From positions 1-64,000 of the forward strand of contig JACKQL020000112.1 in assembly GCA_018296165.2 (NCBI GenBank): a DNA stretch of 64,000 nt. The letters run 5' to 3'. Positions 21,305 through 31,459 of the stretch are shown in pieces (the first letter of the stretch is position 1; each line of letters starts with the position of its first letter). This DNA is from Termitomyces sp. T153. Its lineage: Eukaryota; Basidiomycota; Agaricomycetes; Agaricales; Lyophyllaceae. A model generated the notes under the pieces. That model did no database searches and was not told the DNA's origin. It saw only the letters and a list, made by a program, of their open reading frames with translations. The position numbers were made by a program, and so were the translations under genes.

Positions 21305-21575
21305 GACGACGGCAGATCTTTGGACAACGCCTAATCTTATTTTGTACAATCCGAAAATGCATGGCGGCCTGTTCCCGCTCTAAGATCAACCGGTCTCAGG
21401 GTCGAGCCTCGAGCCTCGAAATAAAACGCAATCAAGAGGCTCGGAATTTCAGTGATCCTTCATCAATGCCCAAATTACTATCATTCCCGTCGAAGAATGG
21501 TCGTCGTCATATGCTGAGCGGGTCGGGGTATCCACTCGCGCTCTATTCAGTACGACGGTTGCATGATTCAGACAT
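21305..21575 (-). pseudogene. Relic of a TKL kinase C-terminal exon
   Basis: The plus-strand text from AGATCTTTGGACAACGCCTA through ACGGTTGCATGATT parallels 24216-24495, inside the last exon of kinase 2, with many substitutions and small indels. No open frame remains. It is the third kinase-derived sequence between 17149 and 26353 and shows a tandem or segmental duplication that decayed. Only the C-terminal third of the kinase is recognisable. Confidence 0.6.
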
Positions 21576-22027
21576 ACATTAAATATCTTGAATGAGGGTA
21601 AATTCGATTTTGCACATGTAAAAGCAGACTTGTTTTACAGATAACGCTTCGCACTTGCACCATGAGAACAGTCTTCGTGTTCTTGCTTGAGATCTCAGGA
21701 GCTATTTCGGAAAAAATTCAAAATAGGAACGTGGCTACCTGCCCGTCAAGTCGGGTCCTCTTAAATTATACTTCCGCCTTTGACAACGCTCCGGCTCATG
21801 TTATCTAGAATTTTCGAACCGACTCCGACCTTATCCTCGTCATATTGTTTGATTTTGTCGAACTGGTTTCTGAGATTTCTAGATATCAGAATGTGGCTGC
21901 CTTCGAGTAGCTGCACCAGATCGTCCTTTCAGTCTATTCTGCGAATTTCAATGCTAAATGGACAAGGCATGTCAAGCTTGATGCGGAGTATCAAATAACG
22001 TTATACTACCGGGTTTTTCGCTCCGTG

Positions 22028-22063
22028 TCGATTGGTAAGTTAGTATCGATTGGTAAGTTAGTG
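22028..22063. repeat. 18-bp tandem duplication
   Basis: TCGATTGGTAAGTTAGTA is followed at once by a copy that differs in the last base. It lies about 65 bp upstream of the membrane-protein ATG and may sit in its promoter or 5' leader. Confidence 0.7.
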
Positions 22064-22128
22064 TTTCAAGAAACCCATAAATTGGAACAGTTAGTCCCAA
22101 GAATTTCTCATTCTCCATCCAAATCATC

Positions 22129-23498
22129 ATGTTGCCCGGTGAACGTGGACTACTTCAAGATACCGGGTCTGTGATCCTGCAGGACTTCTCCTTGCTCACG
22201 TTCAATATTCTTCTGCAGGGTATGTGCACAATTCCGAGTCCCTCCTGTGTCTGAGTCATCTATGGAGATCATGTCATAACTGATTATAAGCATAGGCTTT
22301 CTCGGCCCCCTTTCTTTTATCTCAATCCGTGAACTCGTAAGGTCATTTGCACGAATTGACGTTCAACAGAATAGATTTCATACACGAATTTAGACGTCGT
22401 CCAGGATTCGTCCTTACGTGGATTACTTCAGGCATCATCGTTGCCGGATTTGTCTCATCCACATTGACGATTGCTGTTCAATGGGACATGTGCTCGATAC
22501 TGATACGTTCACAGTTGGGCCTCATCGAAGATACACCCCGGTTCATGGAAGATCGGCAAAAGATCACAAACGGTAAACTTCTGAAGTGGGATACCGCAAT
22601 CTTGTGGCTACAGCTCATACCTGTACGTGATATTTGCTCTCCGTGCTTTAAATGAATGTCAACATGATTGTCGACAGCCACTAGTCAATGATGCGCTCAT
22701 TGTATGGCGAGGATACATCATTTCCATGAGAGGGGGCCATTGGGCATTCTACTCATCACTTTTGTTGTGGATTGCAACTTTCGGTATCTCCTATCACTTG
22801 CTCCTCGGATTACACAGTATTGCTTGACTTATATTCCTAGCAAGCACTATCACCCTCCTGGGCGAAATGTCTGCTGCCAAAACAATAAATTCTCATGCTG
22901 AGTTGTTGAATGATCTCTTCATCTCTGTCTCTGTGCTTTCGATTGCTACCAATCTACTCGCAACTATGTCAATTGCATATATGCTTTGGTGAACATTGAA
23001 AAGCCTGCTTCGTTGCAAGTAAGGAGCATAACTAACGATTGATCCATTTGCACTAGGTCTCACCAAAAGTTTCTTCGCCAAAGCCGAGTCAGTCACAAAA
23101 TGCTGTTCAGATGGACAAGAGTTTCCTGGATATTGTTTCTGCTTTTTGACTCCGGATTGATATATTGTATCTTCCAGGTAGGTGTTACAGTTTCACAGAG
23201 TCCAATCTGAAATGGTCTCAATATATCCCTCCACTACAGCTTGTAACACTCATATTAAACTTTCCATTGGGCCTTGGCTCCAGCAGAGATGTCGCTGCTA
23301 GAGCATCGGGAACATTTGCAATTATATTTACAATAATTCCAGTAAGTTCTAGTTTCATGCTCCTTCAGAGTTGACATGAATGGTCAGGCAATGTATCCTG
23401 CTATGGTTACATTTGTCATCCATGGTCCCATTGGTCTAGGTCGTATCCATAATGAATCTCTGATCCCGAGCTTGTCAAAATCAGGACCTATGGACTAG
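22129..23498 (+). CDS. Multipass membrane protein of an Agaricomycete-expanded family
   Basis: A gene of about eight exons with GT-AG introns after 22219, 22336, 22622, 22793, 22988, 23177 and 23341. It ends in SKSGPMD and a stop at 23498. Translated pieces give at least six hydrophobic helices, for example TSGIIVAGFVSSTLTIAV, WAFYSSLLLWIATF, NLLATMSIAYMLW and SWILFLLFDSGLIYCIF. Motifs typical of the many seven-helix proteins of unknown role in mushrooms are present: NDALIVWRGYI, SHQKFLRQSR and AMYPAMVTFVI. The junction after 22336 could not be joined in frame (the nearest acceptors leave a one-base mismatch), so an error, an unusual site or a disabling mutation is possible there. It probably sits in a cell membrane; the ligand is unknown. 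Confidence 0.6.
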
Positions 23499-24153
23499 GA
23501 AAGAAAAAGATTGTAGACTCTGGGGTACATCATCATTACTCCACACTATAGAGCCCTTATAGGCAAAGTGATTACTTTAATGCAGTGTTTACATACAAGA
23601 TGCGGTATATAGATCATCCAAGGGCGATAGAATTTGGACCTGCGCCACCACATGACGTCAGTACAACACTCAAGAATCCTGTTTTCAAACAAGTCCAGAA
23701 AACTTGAGTTCTAGGGTGTGTCTATTTTCTGGAAATTGTCAATAGATGATCTTGGACTCAAGTTGGTAATGATTCATCTTCTTGGTCTGCAATCACCTCT
23801 GTTCACTCTCAAAACTTCTTACTCTCGATCGGGTTATCCATAATTTTAGCCATATTTCTTTTGACCTCGCCACCTCGAAGATACCAAACGCGAACTCACC
23901 CGATCTCAAGAAGGCAAAGTACGATGTTCCCATTTCCTAGTCTGAAAATGTGATGATATCTTTGTTCTAGCTCAAGGCAATCTCGGGACAGTTTTGAATC
24001 AAATTTGCAGTGGATTTGGATATATAGATAAAATATCTACAAAGCAAGATTATAATTTACCACTATCAGGTCCTTATAGACCACTCAATCATACCTATAA
24101 CTGACCCGTCATAGCTCGTCATAGCTAGGAAGCAATCATGGGTACAATACCAA
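23499..24153. other. Intergenic, no gene seen
   Basis: A/T-rich 3' flank between the convergent membrane-protein and kinase 2 genes. No open frame, repeat or structural signal is evident. Confidence 0.5.
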
Positions 24154-26353
24154 TCATTCTCCACTGATGCTTGGTACCACACGGGAGAGCAATGATTCCA
24201 TCTCTTCCCAAAACGGCTGTAAATCTTTGGCCAACGCCTCATCCTGCGCAATTCGAAACCGCATGGCTGCCTTTTCCCATTCTCCCGGTGAACGAAGATC
24301 AACCGGCTTTTCTGCAGAAAGCCTGAAAATCACCGTAGCGATATCAGGACGCCTCTCGGGCTCGAAATTCCAGCAATCTCTCATCAACTGCCAAATTCTG
24401 TTGTTCAGTCCGTGCTTTGTCCAAGCAGGGTCGCCGTCCGGCGGGCAGCTTGGTATATCCCCACGTGCTGTATTCAAGACAACAGTTGCATGGTTTGTAG
24501 CTTCATGGAAAGGAAGACATCCAGTGAATATCTTGTATAGGGTGTAAAGTCAATGTCAGCCGTTTAAAACAGAAGTAGTCAAGTGTTCGTACCTCATAAC
24601 AGACGCTTGCCCAGGCAAACACATCACTTGCTTTGCTGTTCCGAATCTTCTTGGTTGTGTCTTCAGAGCCTAGCAGTTCAGGTGCTTGCCATCGAATAGT
24701 TCCTCCCTTGGAAGCCACTGTTGACTGTGAGGTCCACCTAAGAATTTGGGGATCAGTAACGCTGGATACCCCGAAATCACCCAGAGATGCTCTGCCGGAA
24801 CTATCAATCAGAACATTGAGCTTGAGAAGATGAATATGATCAGGAATCCGAATTGACGTTTCGACAAGGATCCAAGTACTTACTCCTTTCAAGTCCCCGT
24901 GGACAATGTCATTTCTGTGCAGGTACTCTACCCCGGCTGCTGTGTCTGAACACTACATAGGACTTTGGTTCCCTTTCATACCGAAAAATACACAAATACA
25001 AACCAGTAGTATCCGGTTTGCCTCTGGATGTTCAGTTAAATAATCTTCGAGGTTACCGTTTGAAGCCCAACACGAAACAAAAGCTATTTTCGAACGGAAT
25101 TTGAGGAGTCCATAGAAGGGGAGTATATTTGGGTGTGATAATTGCCCCCAAATAACAGCCTCTTTTGCATACGCCTAAAGTACAGGTCAGGTTATTGAAT
25201 TGGCATTTTCATGGTGACGAACTTTGGCCAAATGTTCAACCTGTGTTTTCTGGTATACCCTGATCACCTTATAACACAATTCTTGGTCTCCAGATACCAT
25301 TTTATAGATATCAGCAAAACGTCCATAAGCGACTGGTTCAGCTTCAACAGATGGCGAGGGACCTTGAAGGAAAAAAACGGGATGGGTATCGCTGTGTTCG
25401 CCCCGAGAGCCTCCTCATTGCAGCAATTAACTGTCCACGATCTGGAAAACTTTCAGTATCCAGGAGCTTTTAGAAAAAAAGTTCAATATATAAACATGAT
25501 GGTAAATAAATTAGCTTACAAGCTGAAACCCATCAAGAATTTTCTGAGCATCGGCTGCACCACATGATAGAAGACACCTGTACATCTCAACTGTCTTGAG
25601 TATGGTGCAAAGCATGGATATCACCTTCTTTTGTTTGTTGCTTATGGGGGCTATTTGCCCCGAGAAATCAGCCATCCCACCAACGTCTTCCCCACCCTCC
25701 ACGATAACAGCGAGACTCCCCGAGGTATCAAACCCATTCTCGTGCTTGAGCTGAACGGGTCTCCCTGGGCGCGAAACATGCGGGCTCGGCCTGGGCCACC
25801 TGTTTCCTGGGACATCCAAGCATCCATCTCTCACCGGATTCGATCGCCGAGCTTCCTTCTGGAGCCGCTTAGAGCGATTTTTATCAGCGGCGATGAGGTC
25901 ACCGCTGCGAGAATTTCGCAAAATCTGGGAGTTGCTACGCGAATGGGTGGGCTTGGGGGAGAGGTAGGGGCACGAAGGCTGGCGAAACACAGAAGGCACC
26001 ATGGTGGCGCCGGACGAGGCCGATGAGTGAGATTGGGATGTAGACCCAGAGTGTATCTTGGCAGTGGAAGCGACACTGAGGACCTCACTGGCTTCAGTGA
26101 TGGGCGATGCAGGGGAGAGTTGCAGGAGGCCGTCATCGGCATGATCTTTTGGGACGCCGAAAACGTTGACAGAATCCCAGAAGTTCAAGGCATCGAATGA
26201 CAATGACTCGAAGGTGCCTATCCCCAGGTACGGAGAGGCATCGAATGACTCGAAGGTGCCAACCCGCAGGTACGGGGAGGCCTCGTCGTTGGCATCATAG
26301 CCGGATTCGTCGTTGGACCTCGGAGAATCCGTATACATTGAATCTGGGGCCAT
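24154..26353 (-). CDS. TKL-type protein kinase with one-base frameshift (kinase 2)
   Basis: The exons are 26353-25520, 25466-25223, 25174-25004, 24952-24884, 24820-24593 and 24531-24154, with intron sites identical to kinase 1. The first exon adds a long Ser/Pro-rich N-terminus (two FESFDASPYL-type repeats, basic RSKRLQKEARR) before the shared LLSCGAADAQKILDGFQL helix. HGDLKG, NVLID, LGDFGVSS and IRWQAPELLG are kept. Exon 2 is 244 nt where kinase 1 has 243. The extra base sits in a T7 run (A7 at 25371-25377 on the plus strand) and shifts the frame before the Gly-rich loop. Without that base the loop reads VAYGRFADIYK. It is therefore either a young pseudogene or a homopolymer sequencing error. 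The exon 2 donor is GTTCGT, weaker than usual. Confidence 0.7.
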
Positions 26354-26733
26354 GGGAGTCGAAGGAGCGATATGTTAGGCTCGCAGCGGCGGGGGCTGTG
26401 AATTTACATTTGCATTAGTCTTCTTTCAAATGAAGGCTGTTCATCATGATCTGCTTCAAGTTCAAGGAACAAATCACAGCAGTCCACTGTGCGGCTCCAG
26501 CGCGATCGTTGTGAGACATTCTTTCCATCACTCTAGGCGTAGAAGCACTGCTTATATCAACAGTGCAGTCCACGTGGGGTGCCTGTCTGAAATTCGTAAA
26601 AGACGACCGTGCACCAATGATACAGCTATTCTTGAGGTTCATCAATTTCTTTCCTATGACGTAAGTCAGTCAGAGTTGTTCCGAACCACGAGACTCAAAC
26701 CCTAACCACAATCCAGGTGCATCTTTTCCCAAC
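26354..26733. other. Divergent promoter region, kinase 2 / pICln
   Basis: This separates the ATG of kinase 2 (26353, minus) from that of the pICln gene (26734, plus). Regulation may be shared. No specific element was identified. Confidence 0.45.
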
Positions 26734-27801
26734 ATGTCGTTGTGCGGAAACCCGATAACGCCCATCTCGTCGCTGCCCACCTTCGTTTCGCCCGAAGAAC
26801 ACGCCAACCTCATCTCCTCTACGCCGTCCTCGTTCGCAGACATCCCTCCCATCCTCAAACACACCCAACCCAACGTTCGTGTCACCCTCGATCCTCCCGT
26901 CCCAGGCTTTGACGCCACAGATGGTACTTTATACGTTCTCACAAGGTCTCTTTTTCCTTTCTTTTTCCTTGATCCAACTTAGGTGAAGAAACATAGTGTC
27001 CTTGTATACTTTACTGCATCAGGACAAGGCTTCCAAATCCCCTACCCATCCATAACACTCCATGCCATCTCTCGCTCCGGTACCTCTCCATCAATCTACT
27101 GTCAGCTCGACGCAGGTCCCGCACCCGATGTAGACGTCGAAGACGAGGACGCAGACACGCTTCTCCAAGAGCTCTCCATAATCCCTCAAGATCCCACTTC
27201 CCGTACGTCTCCAGATTTTTTCTAAATCTTCACTTCATCTTACGTAAACGAACAGTTGAACAAATTTTCGAAGCCCTTTCGACCTGCGCTGCCCTCCATC
27301 CGGACCCAAATGCCGATCTCGATGACGACGACGACGCAACAATCGATCCTCTCTCCACGCCCTTCGAGACTTTCAACGGCTCAGCAGACGAAGAGTTAAG
27401 CGAAGTAGGCCGGGTGCGCAGTGATTTCTCAAATGATTCTCGGTATCATCCCTACTAGACGCTTGTTTTTTGTTTCTTTTTCTATTTCCATGTTCTGTTC
27501 TCAATGTCTTCGGTGTTTCTGCGGTTGTCTATGATCTCGATCGTGATTTGTCGAACTCGTGCACGTCGACGCGTAGGCTGCACTCGCGCATATAGAATCA
27601 ATCATCTACGATCCGTTCGATCATGACGATGAGGATGTATATGAGGAGGGGGAGGGGGAGGAGTTGCCGCCCGACTCCGAGGACGATGAGAAGAAAGATG
27701 CCTTGGAAGACGCTGATGAAGAAAACGGATTGAAGATGGAGAGAGGGGAGGAGGAGACGATATCAGCTACTGAAAACAAAACAACCGCTAAGGCTGCGTA
27801 A
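26734..27801 (+). CDS. pICln / Lot5 family protein (methylosome subunit), four exons
   Basis: The exons are 26734-26945, 26997-27202, 27256-27413 and 27577-27801, in phase, giving 266 residues. pICln proteins have a PH-like fold and act as chaperones that pass Sm proteins to the arginine-methylation and snRNP-assembly machinery; they were first described in cell-volume regulation. Family marks are GTLYVLT joined to SVLVYFTASGQGFQIPYPSI, HAISRSG, SIYCQLD and, after intron 3, AALAHIESIIYDPF. The C-terminus is acidic (EEGEGEELPPDSEDDEKKD), as expected. The ATG is preceded by the kinase 2 divergent promoter. Intron 3 (about 163 nt) is long for this locus. Confidence 0.85.
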
Positions 27802-27990
27802 TCCAAAAAATGTACATTGCATACTGATGCTTTCTGATATATTGATATCCTGAACATCACATCCGTCACATAAGTATCTTTCTTATCCAATTCAACTCAT
27901 TCCAGGAATCAATCCCACCCATTTCAAGATCTCTTGAGATTCATTCCCACAATATCTACTCGACATTCGGCATGTTTCATTGCTATTCAG
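27802..27990. other. 3' flank of pICln, no gene
   Basis: Short A/T-rich 3' flank leading into a region of tRNA-like repeats. Confidence 0.4.
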
Positions 27991-28080
27991 TGGGACCCGC
28001 AGATCGAACGCCGTACCTCACATCATATCTAGTCCATGTATCTCGAACACCTTTGGACAGATATGTCACCCTTTCCTTCC
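27991..28080 (-). repeat. Degenerate tRNA-like repeat, copy 1
   Basis: On the minus strand a T-arm-like string, GGCGTTCGATCTGCGGG, lies about 70 nt from a degenerate A-box region. The acceptor arms pair only partly. Flanking CCTTCC...CACGTACCTA resembles the flank of copy 2, so the repeat unit extends beyond the tRNA-like part. It is likely a tRNA-derived repeat or pseudogene. Confidence 0.35.
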
Positions 28081-28441
28081 TTTCTCCACGTACCTACTAT
28101 TATCAGCGACAGCGCATTTCTCTCGACGCCCGCACTGATAAGTAGTGTACCCTACTGTATATTCCAATGCCCATCCACGCAAAAATTCCACCCATCCGAT
28201 GCATATGCCAATGCGCACTGACCTTTAGAAGCATTCTCGAACCGCGAGGGTTATGAAGGGTGCATATGCTTCTCACGCACATGCAATTCATAACAGCCTA
28301 ATCTTAACCAAGTGTCTTTTGACTTCTATGGGTACTATGCCTTACAAGTTGCAACATGACGCAGAACTCATTGACTTCTGCCTCCTCTCCCGACTCAGTC
28401 CAATTACCGCTCAAAAAAGTCTCAGGAATTCCCTTCGTAGT

Positions 28442-28535
28442 GGAAGTACCGCGGATCGAACGCCGTACCTCCCATACTCCATCTCCCATCTCTCATTCGC
28501 TGGAATACCTTCAAAGTGATCTATGATGCGCTTCC
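28442..28535 (-). repeat. Degenerate tRNA-like repeat, copy 2
   Basis: The minus strand begins GGAAGCG and ends TACTTCC. These ends form five Watson-Crick pairs and one wobble, with one mismatch. A T arm (GGCGTTCGATCCGCGG) is present, but the D and anticodon arms are not convincing. The length is 94 nt. Confidence 0.35.
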
Positions 28536-28956
28536 TTCCTCTCTTCGCGAACGTACCTATAACTGCCAGTGCCATCGCAGTTCCTCAACAGCTTCATAGG
28601 CCAATTTCCAACCGTTATAAGTCCTCTATGTCTATGCCTTAGCTTCTCAATCCAAATGTGAACCTTATTTTTCACAAGTAGCTATTAACTATTACACACT
28701 CTATCTACATACTCGCACCGAACAACGCAAATGCAAAAGTATCTCACATATACTGATATCTCGGTAAACCGAGGTCAATCAGCTCTTTCCATCCAGGACC
28801 TGTTCTCGAACTATCAGCAATATCATCCATCCCCTCCCTCGGTCTCTAAAGCTACGTAGGCTCCTCGTATTCTATCACAGCTCCCCAGAGGAAAATACCA
28901 CAGATACAAAACACAATCGTCATAGTAAAATATTCTAAATCAGAAGGGAAGTATTG

Positions 28957-29058
28957 AGGCGCACCGCGAGTCGAACGCGGTACCTCCGAATTCCAAGGCC
29001 AGACTTCAAGGTCATAGCAGAGAGTACCTGGTCTGTATAGGACTGAGCTACCATACCC
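28957..29058 (-). repeat. Degenerate tRNA-like repeat, copy 3
   Basis: This copy has the best conserved promoter boxes: TAGCTCAGTC and a perfect T arm, CCGCG-TTCGACT-CGCGG. Its 5' end (GGGTATGG) cannot pair well with its 3' end (TGCGCCT), so it is not a functional tRNA as read. It shares layout with copies 1 and 2. Confidence 0.4.
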
Positions 29059-29649
29059 TTCCCTCTTTCCTTTTACCTATATGGGCTTTTGAAGTTTGAT
29101 ATTCTCTCTGCGAATCCACATAGGGAGTGAAACAACGAACGGTGTGTGAGCTGAGCTCAATCGAGTCCATTCTGCGGCTCCGGACATAATCGCGTTAGAA
29201 TTGGCCGAATTAGCGATGATACCGAGTGAGGGTCGGTTGACCTAGGCTTCTTTCGCAGGAAGAACTCTGTGAATTGAACATTACAGACAACCAATACAGC
29301 GCTCGGATAAGTCTTGAGTCCAAAAAGACTATTCAAGCAAGCGCACGGATCGAGCACTTGTAACTTGGCGTCCAGGCTAGAAAGCCGATCTAGTCTGCTT
29401 ATTCTTCATGTAGGCATTTGTCGTCCTTATATTCCCTGTCACTGTATGCACCGGATTGAGATCAACTTATCGGCCAGCAAAGAGATTTGCTCACTGGACG
29501 ACATGAACAAAACCTCGGAGAGCAGTAGTACAGTCCAGGATATCGTGACCACTCCATCAAGGCCTGATCAATCTCTGACCAAAATAAACTTCAGGAAGGT
29601 CAAGGAAAAGCTGGAGTTTTCAAAAGTACAAGCTCCCAAAACCAAAGTA
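29059..29649. other. Intergenic, no supported gene
   Basis: It holds overlapping openings (29157-29357 minus, 29314-29787 plus). The second runs across the tRNA gene, so it is not a real coding region. No domain is visible. Confidence 0.4.
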
Positions 29650-29739
29650 TGGGGGCACCGCGGATTGAACGCGGGACCTTCAGATTTTAACTATATGCAA
29701 GTCTTCAGTCTGCTGCTCTCCCAACTGAGCTATGCCCCC
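29650..29739 (-). tRNA. tRNA-Phe: tRNA-Phe (GAA anticodon) with a 17-nt intron
   Basis: The minus strand folds as a complete cloverleaf: acceptor GGGGGCA/TGCCCCC (7 bp), D arm GCTC-AGTTGGGA-GAGC, anticodon loop CTGAAGA with GAA at 29706-29704, and T arm CCGCG-TTCAATC-CGCGG. The discriminator base is A. A 17-nt intron (about 29702-29686) follows position 37, the standard place, leaving a 73-nt mature tRNA. The anticodon stem has one terminal G-A mismatch. A TTTT pol III terminator lies about 10 nt downstream. Confidence 0.9.
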
Positions 29740-30814
29740 ATCAAAGCAGAACACACTTGTAAATGTGAGAAGTGTAATTTTGCATGACAAACAAAGGAAA
29801 TCAAAATAACATATTTTCAGCTATTCAGAATCGGGTTCCCAACAAGAATGTTTGTTCCTGAAAAGACAATTTTTATTGGAAACAGAATTTTGATTCAATG
29901 CTTGCATGAAGAGGCATCTTGAATTTAAACATGGAAGGCCCATACGGAAAATTATCACGTGCAATGCGTCAGAGACCAGAACACCAGATTAACGTGCAGA
30001 AATTGCTACCACAAGGAATGGTAAGATCATATATATATTCAACTTTGCTCTTTTGGACACCAGAAAAATTTCAATGTGTATGATGCATCTATTTCAGCAC
30101 AATAAGCTCTAGACGTATCGGGGTAAGCGAATATTACCCAATTCATCCGTAGCTGACTTGGCAAAGGGAAATATTTGACAGAATATTGGATATTGCAGTA
30201 ATACTTACATTATAGGTCTGATATCAGAAATTTTTGTGTTAAATAAATGCAATAAATACATGGAATAGAGACAATCAAAGTACACAACATGAGGATGCTA
30301 CTTGATGAGTGTGTTGCCAGATCTCGGGTTTATTGGATGCCAGACTTGCTAAGTCTTGTACCACAACTATGTTACACCATTTGAGGTGTTTGACCTCAAT
30401 CTTAGTATCTAACTAGCTGTGGCCTCAAACTGCAGTCAAATAACTTTTATTTCTGACTGCATTGACTCACTGGGTGCAGGGAACAACATTTTTGACAAAA
30501 ATAATATAAAAATTCCTGCTACTCTGTGATGAGTTCTTGTCTACTATATCCAAAAGAAAACTGTTCAAGGTCAATTCAGTTGGAAAGTCATGTTTTTTGG
30601 TCTGTTCCATCCAGTTGAACCATTCTCTGTTTACTGCTTTAAGCACATTCATGTGTCTGATTTCAGTTTCAGTTGTTTTAGTCCTACCACTCCTTTTACT
30701 CCTCAACCCCCTCCCTCTGCAATTCCTCTTACTGCTCTGCTGTTTGTCCCTTATTCCTCTAGATGTGTGCCTTGCTCCAGATCAGTGTGATATGACTCTT
30801 TGTCTTCTGCTGGA
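29740..30814. other. A/T-rich region without a recognised gene
   Basis: Sequence becomes strongly A/T-rich after the tRNA. The only notable openings (30537-30839) lead into the chromodomain relic and are probably decayed retroelement sequence. Confidence 0.35.
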
Positions 30815-31020
30815 GCAGCCCACCAATTCTGGTCAATGATGAGGAGTACAAGGTGGAGGAGATTTTGGATAGCAGGGTATTCCAGGGGAAGTTACAGTTC
30901 AAGGTTAAATTAAAGGGATACAGCATTGAGGACATCTTTTGGGAACTGCAGGCCAATGTATGAGTACCAGCCCTGATTTGGGACTTCTATTGCAGGCACT
31001 CCAATGCACCAAAGGCAATT
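30815..31020 (+). pseudogene. Relic D: gypsy chromodomain fragment
   Basis: Plus-strand translation gives VNDEEYKVEEILDSRVFQGK, then LQFKVKLKGYSIEDIFWEL and, after a stop, IWDFYCRHSNAPKAI. This matches the C-terminal chromodomain of Tf1/sushi-type gypsy Pol proteins, with substitutions and a stop. Upstream integrase sequence is not readable. It belongs to a family other than A or B, perhaps that of relic C. Confidence 0.65.
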
Positions 31021-31459
31021 TGAGGCATTTACCCCATCTCAGCAGCCAACCAGACAATCTGTAACTTTTTCTACCCAGTAGATTGAGATGCCATATGCTA
31101 GAAGGGGAATGATGCCAGGGTACATCCCATTCTCCCTTCATCCCATTCTTCCTTCTGATGGTTTTCCTTTATTCTCCTTCTCCTTTCCTATCTAATAATT
31201 CAGACAAGTGTTGCCCCTTCCACACTGCCTCTTACCAGACCCTCTGATTGTTTCCTTGATTCCAAGCCTGCTGTTCATTGTCAACCTCCCATTCTCTGGC
31301 CACAAGTACTTTTGACCAAAGCCTATCTTTTGGTTATATTTGTATGTAGCCATGTGCTTGGAGTCAGGAGATCAAGGCCATTTACAATGGATTTTTATTT
31401 TGGGATTAGACTCCAGATTTGGTTATGGTTGAGTGTTTGTTTCAGAAGCTCTAGAATAA
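31021..31459. other. Region between relics, no gene seen
   Basis: A/T-rich sequence between the chromodomain relic and the Helitron relic. I see no intact frame or clear repeat boundary. Confidence 0.35.

Noticed and set aside
29314..29787. 157-codon plus-strand frame as a gene
   Set aside because: It reads straight through the complete tRNA-Phe gene in antisense, so it is very unlikely to be coding.
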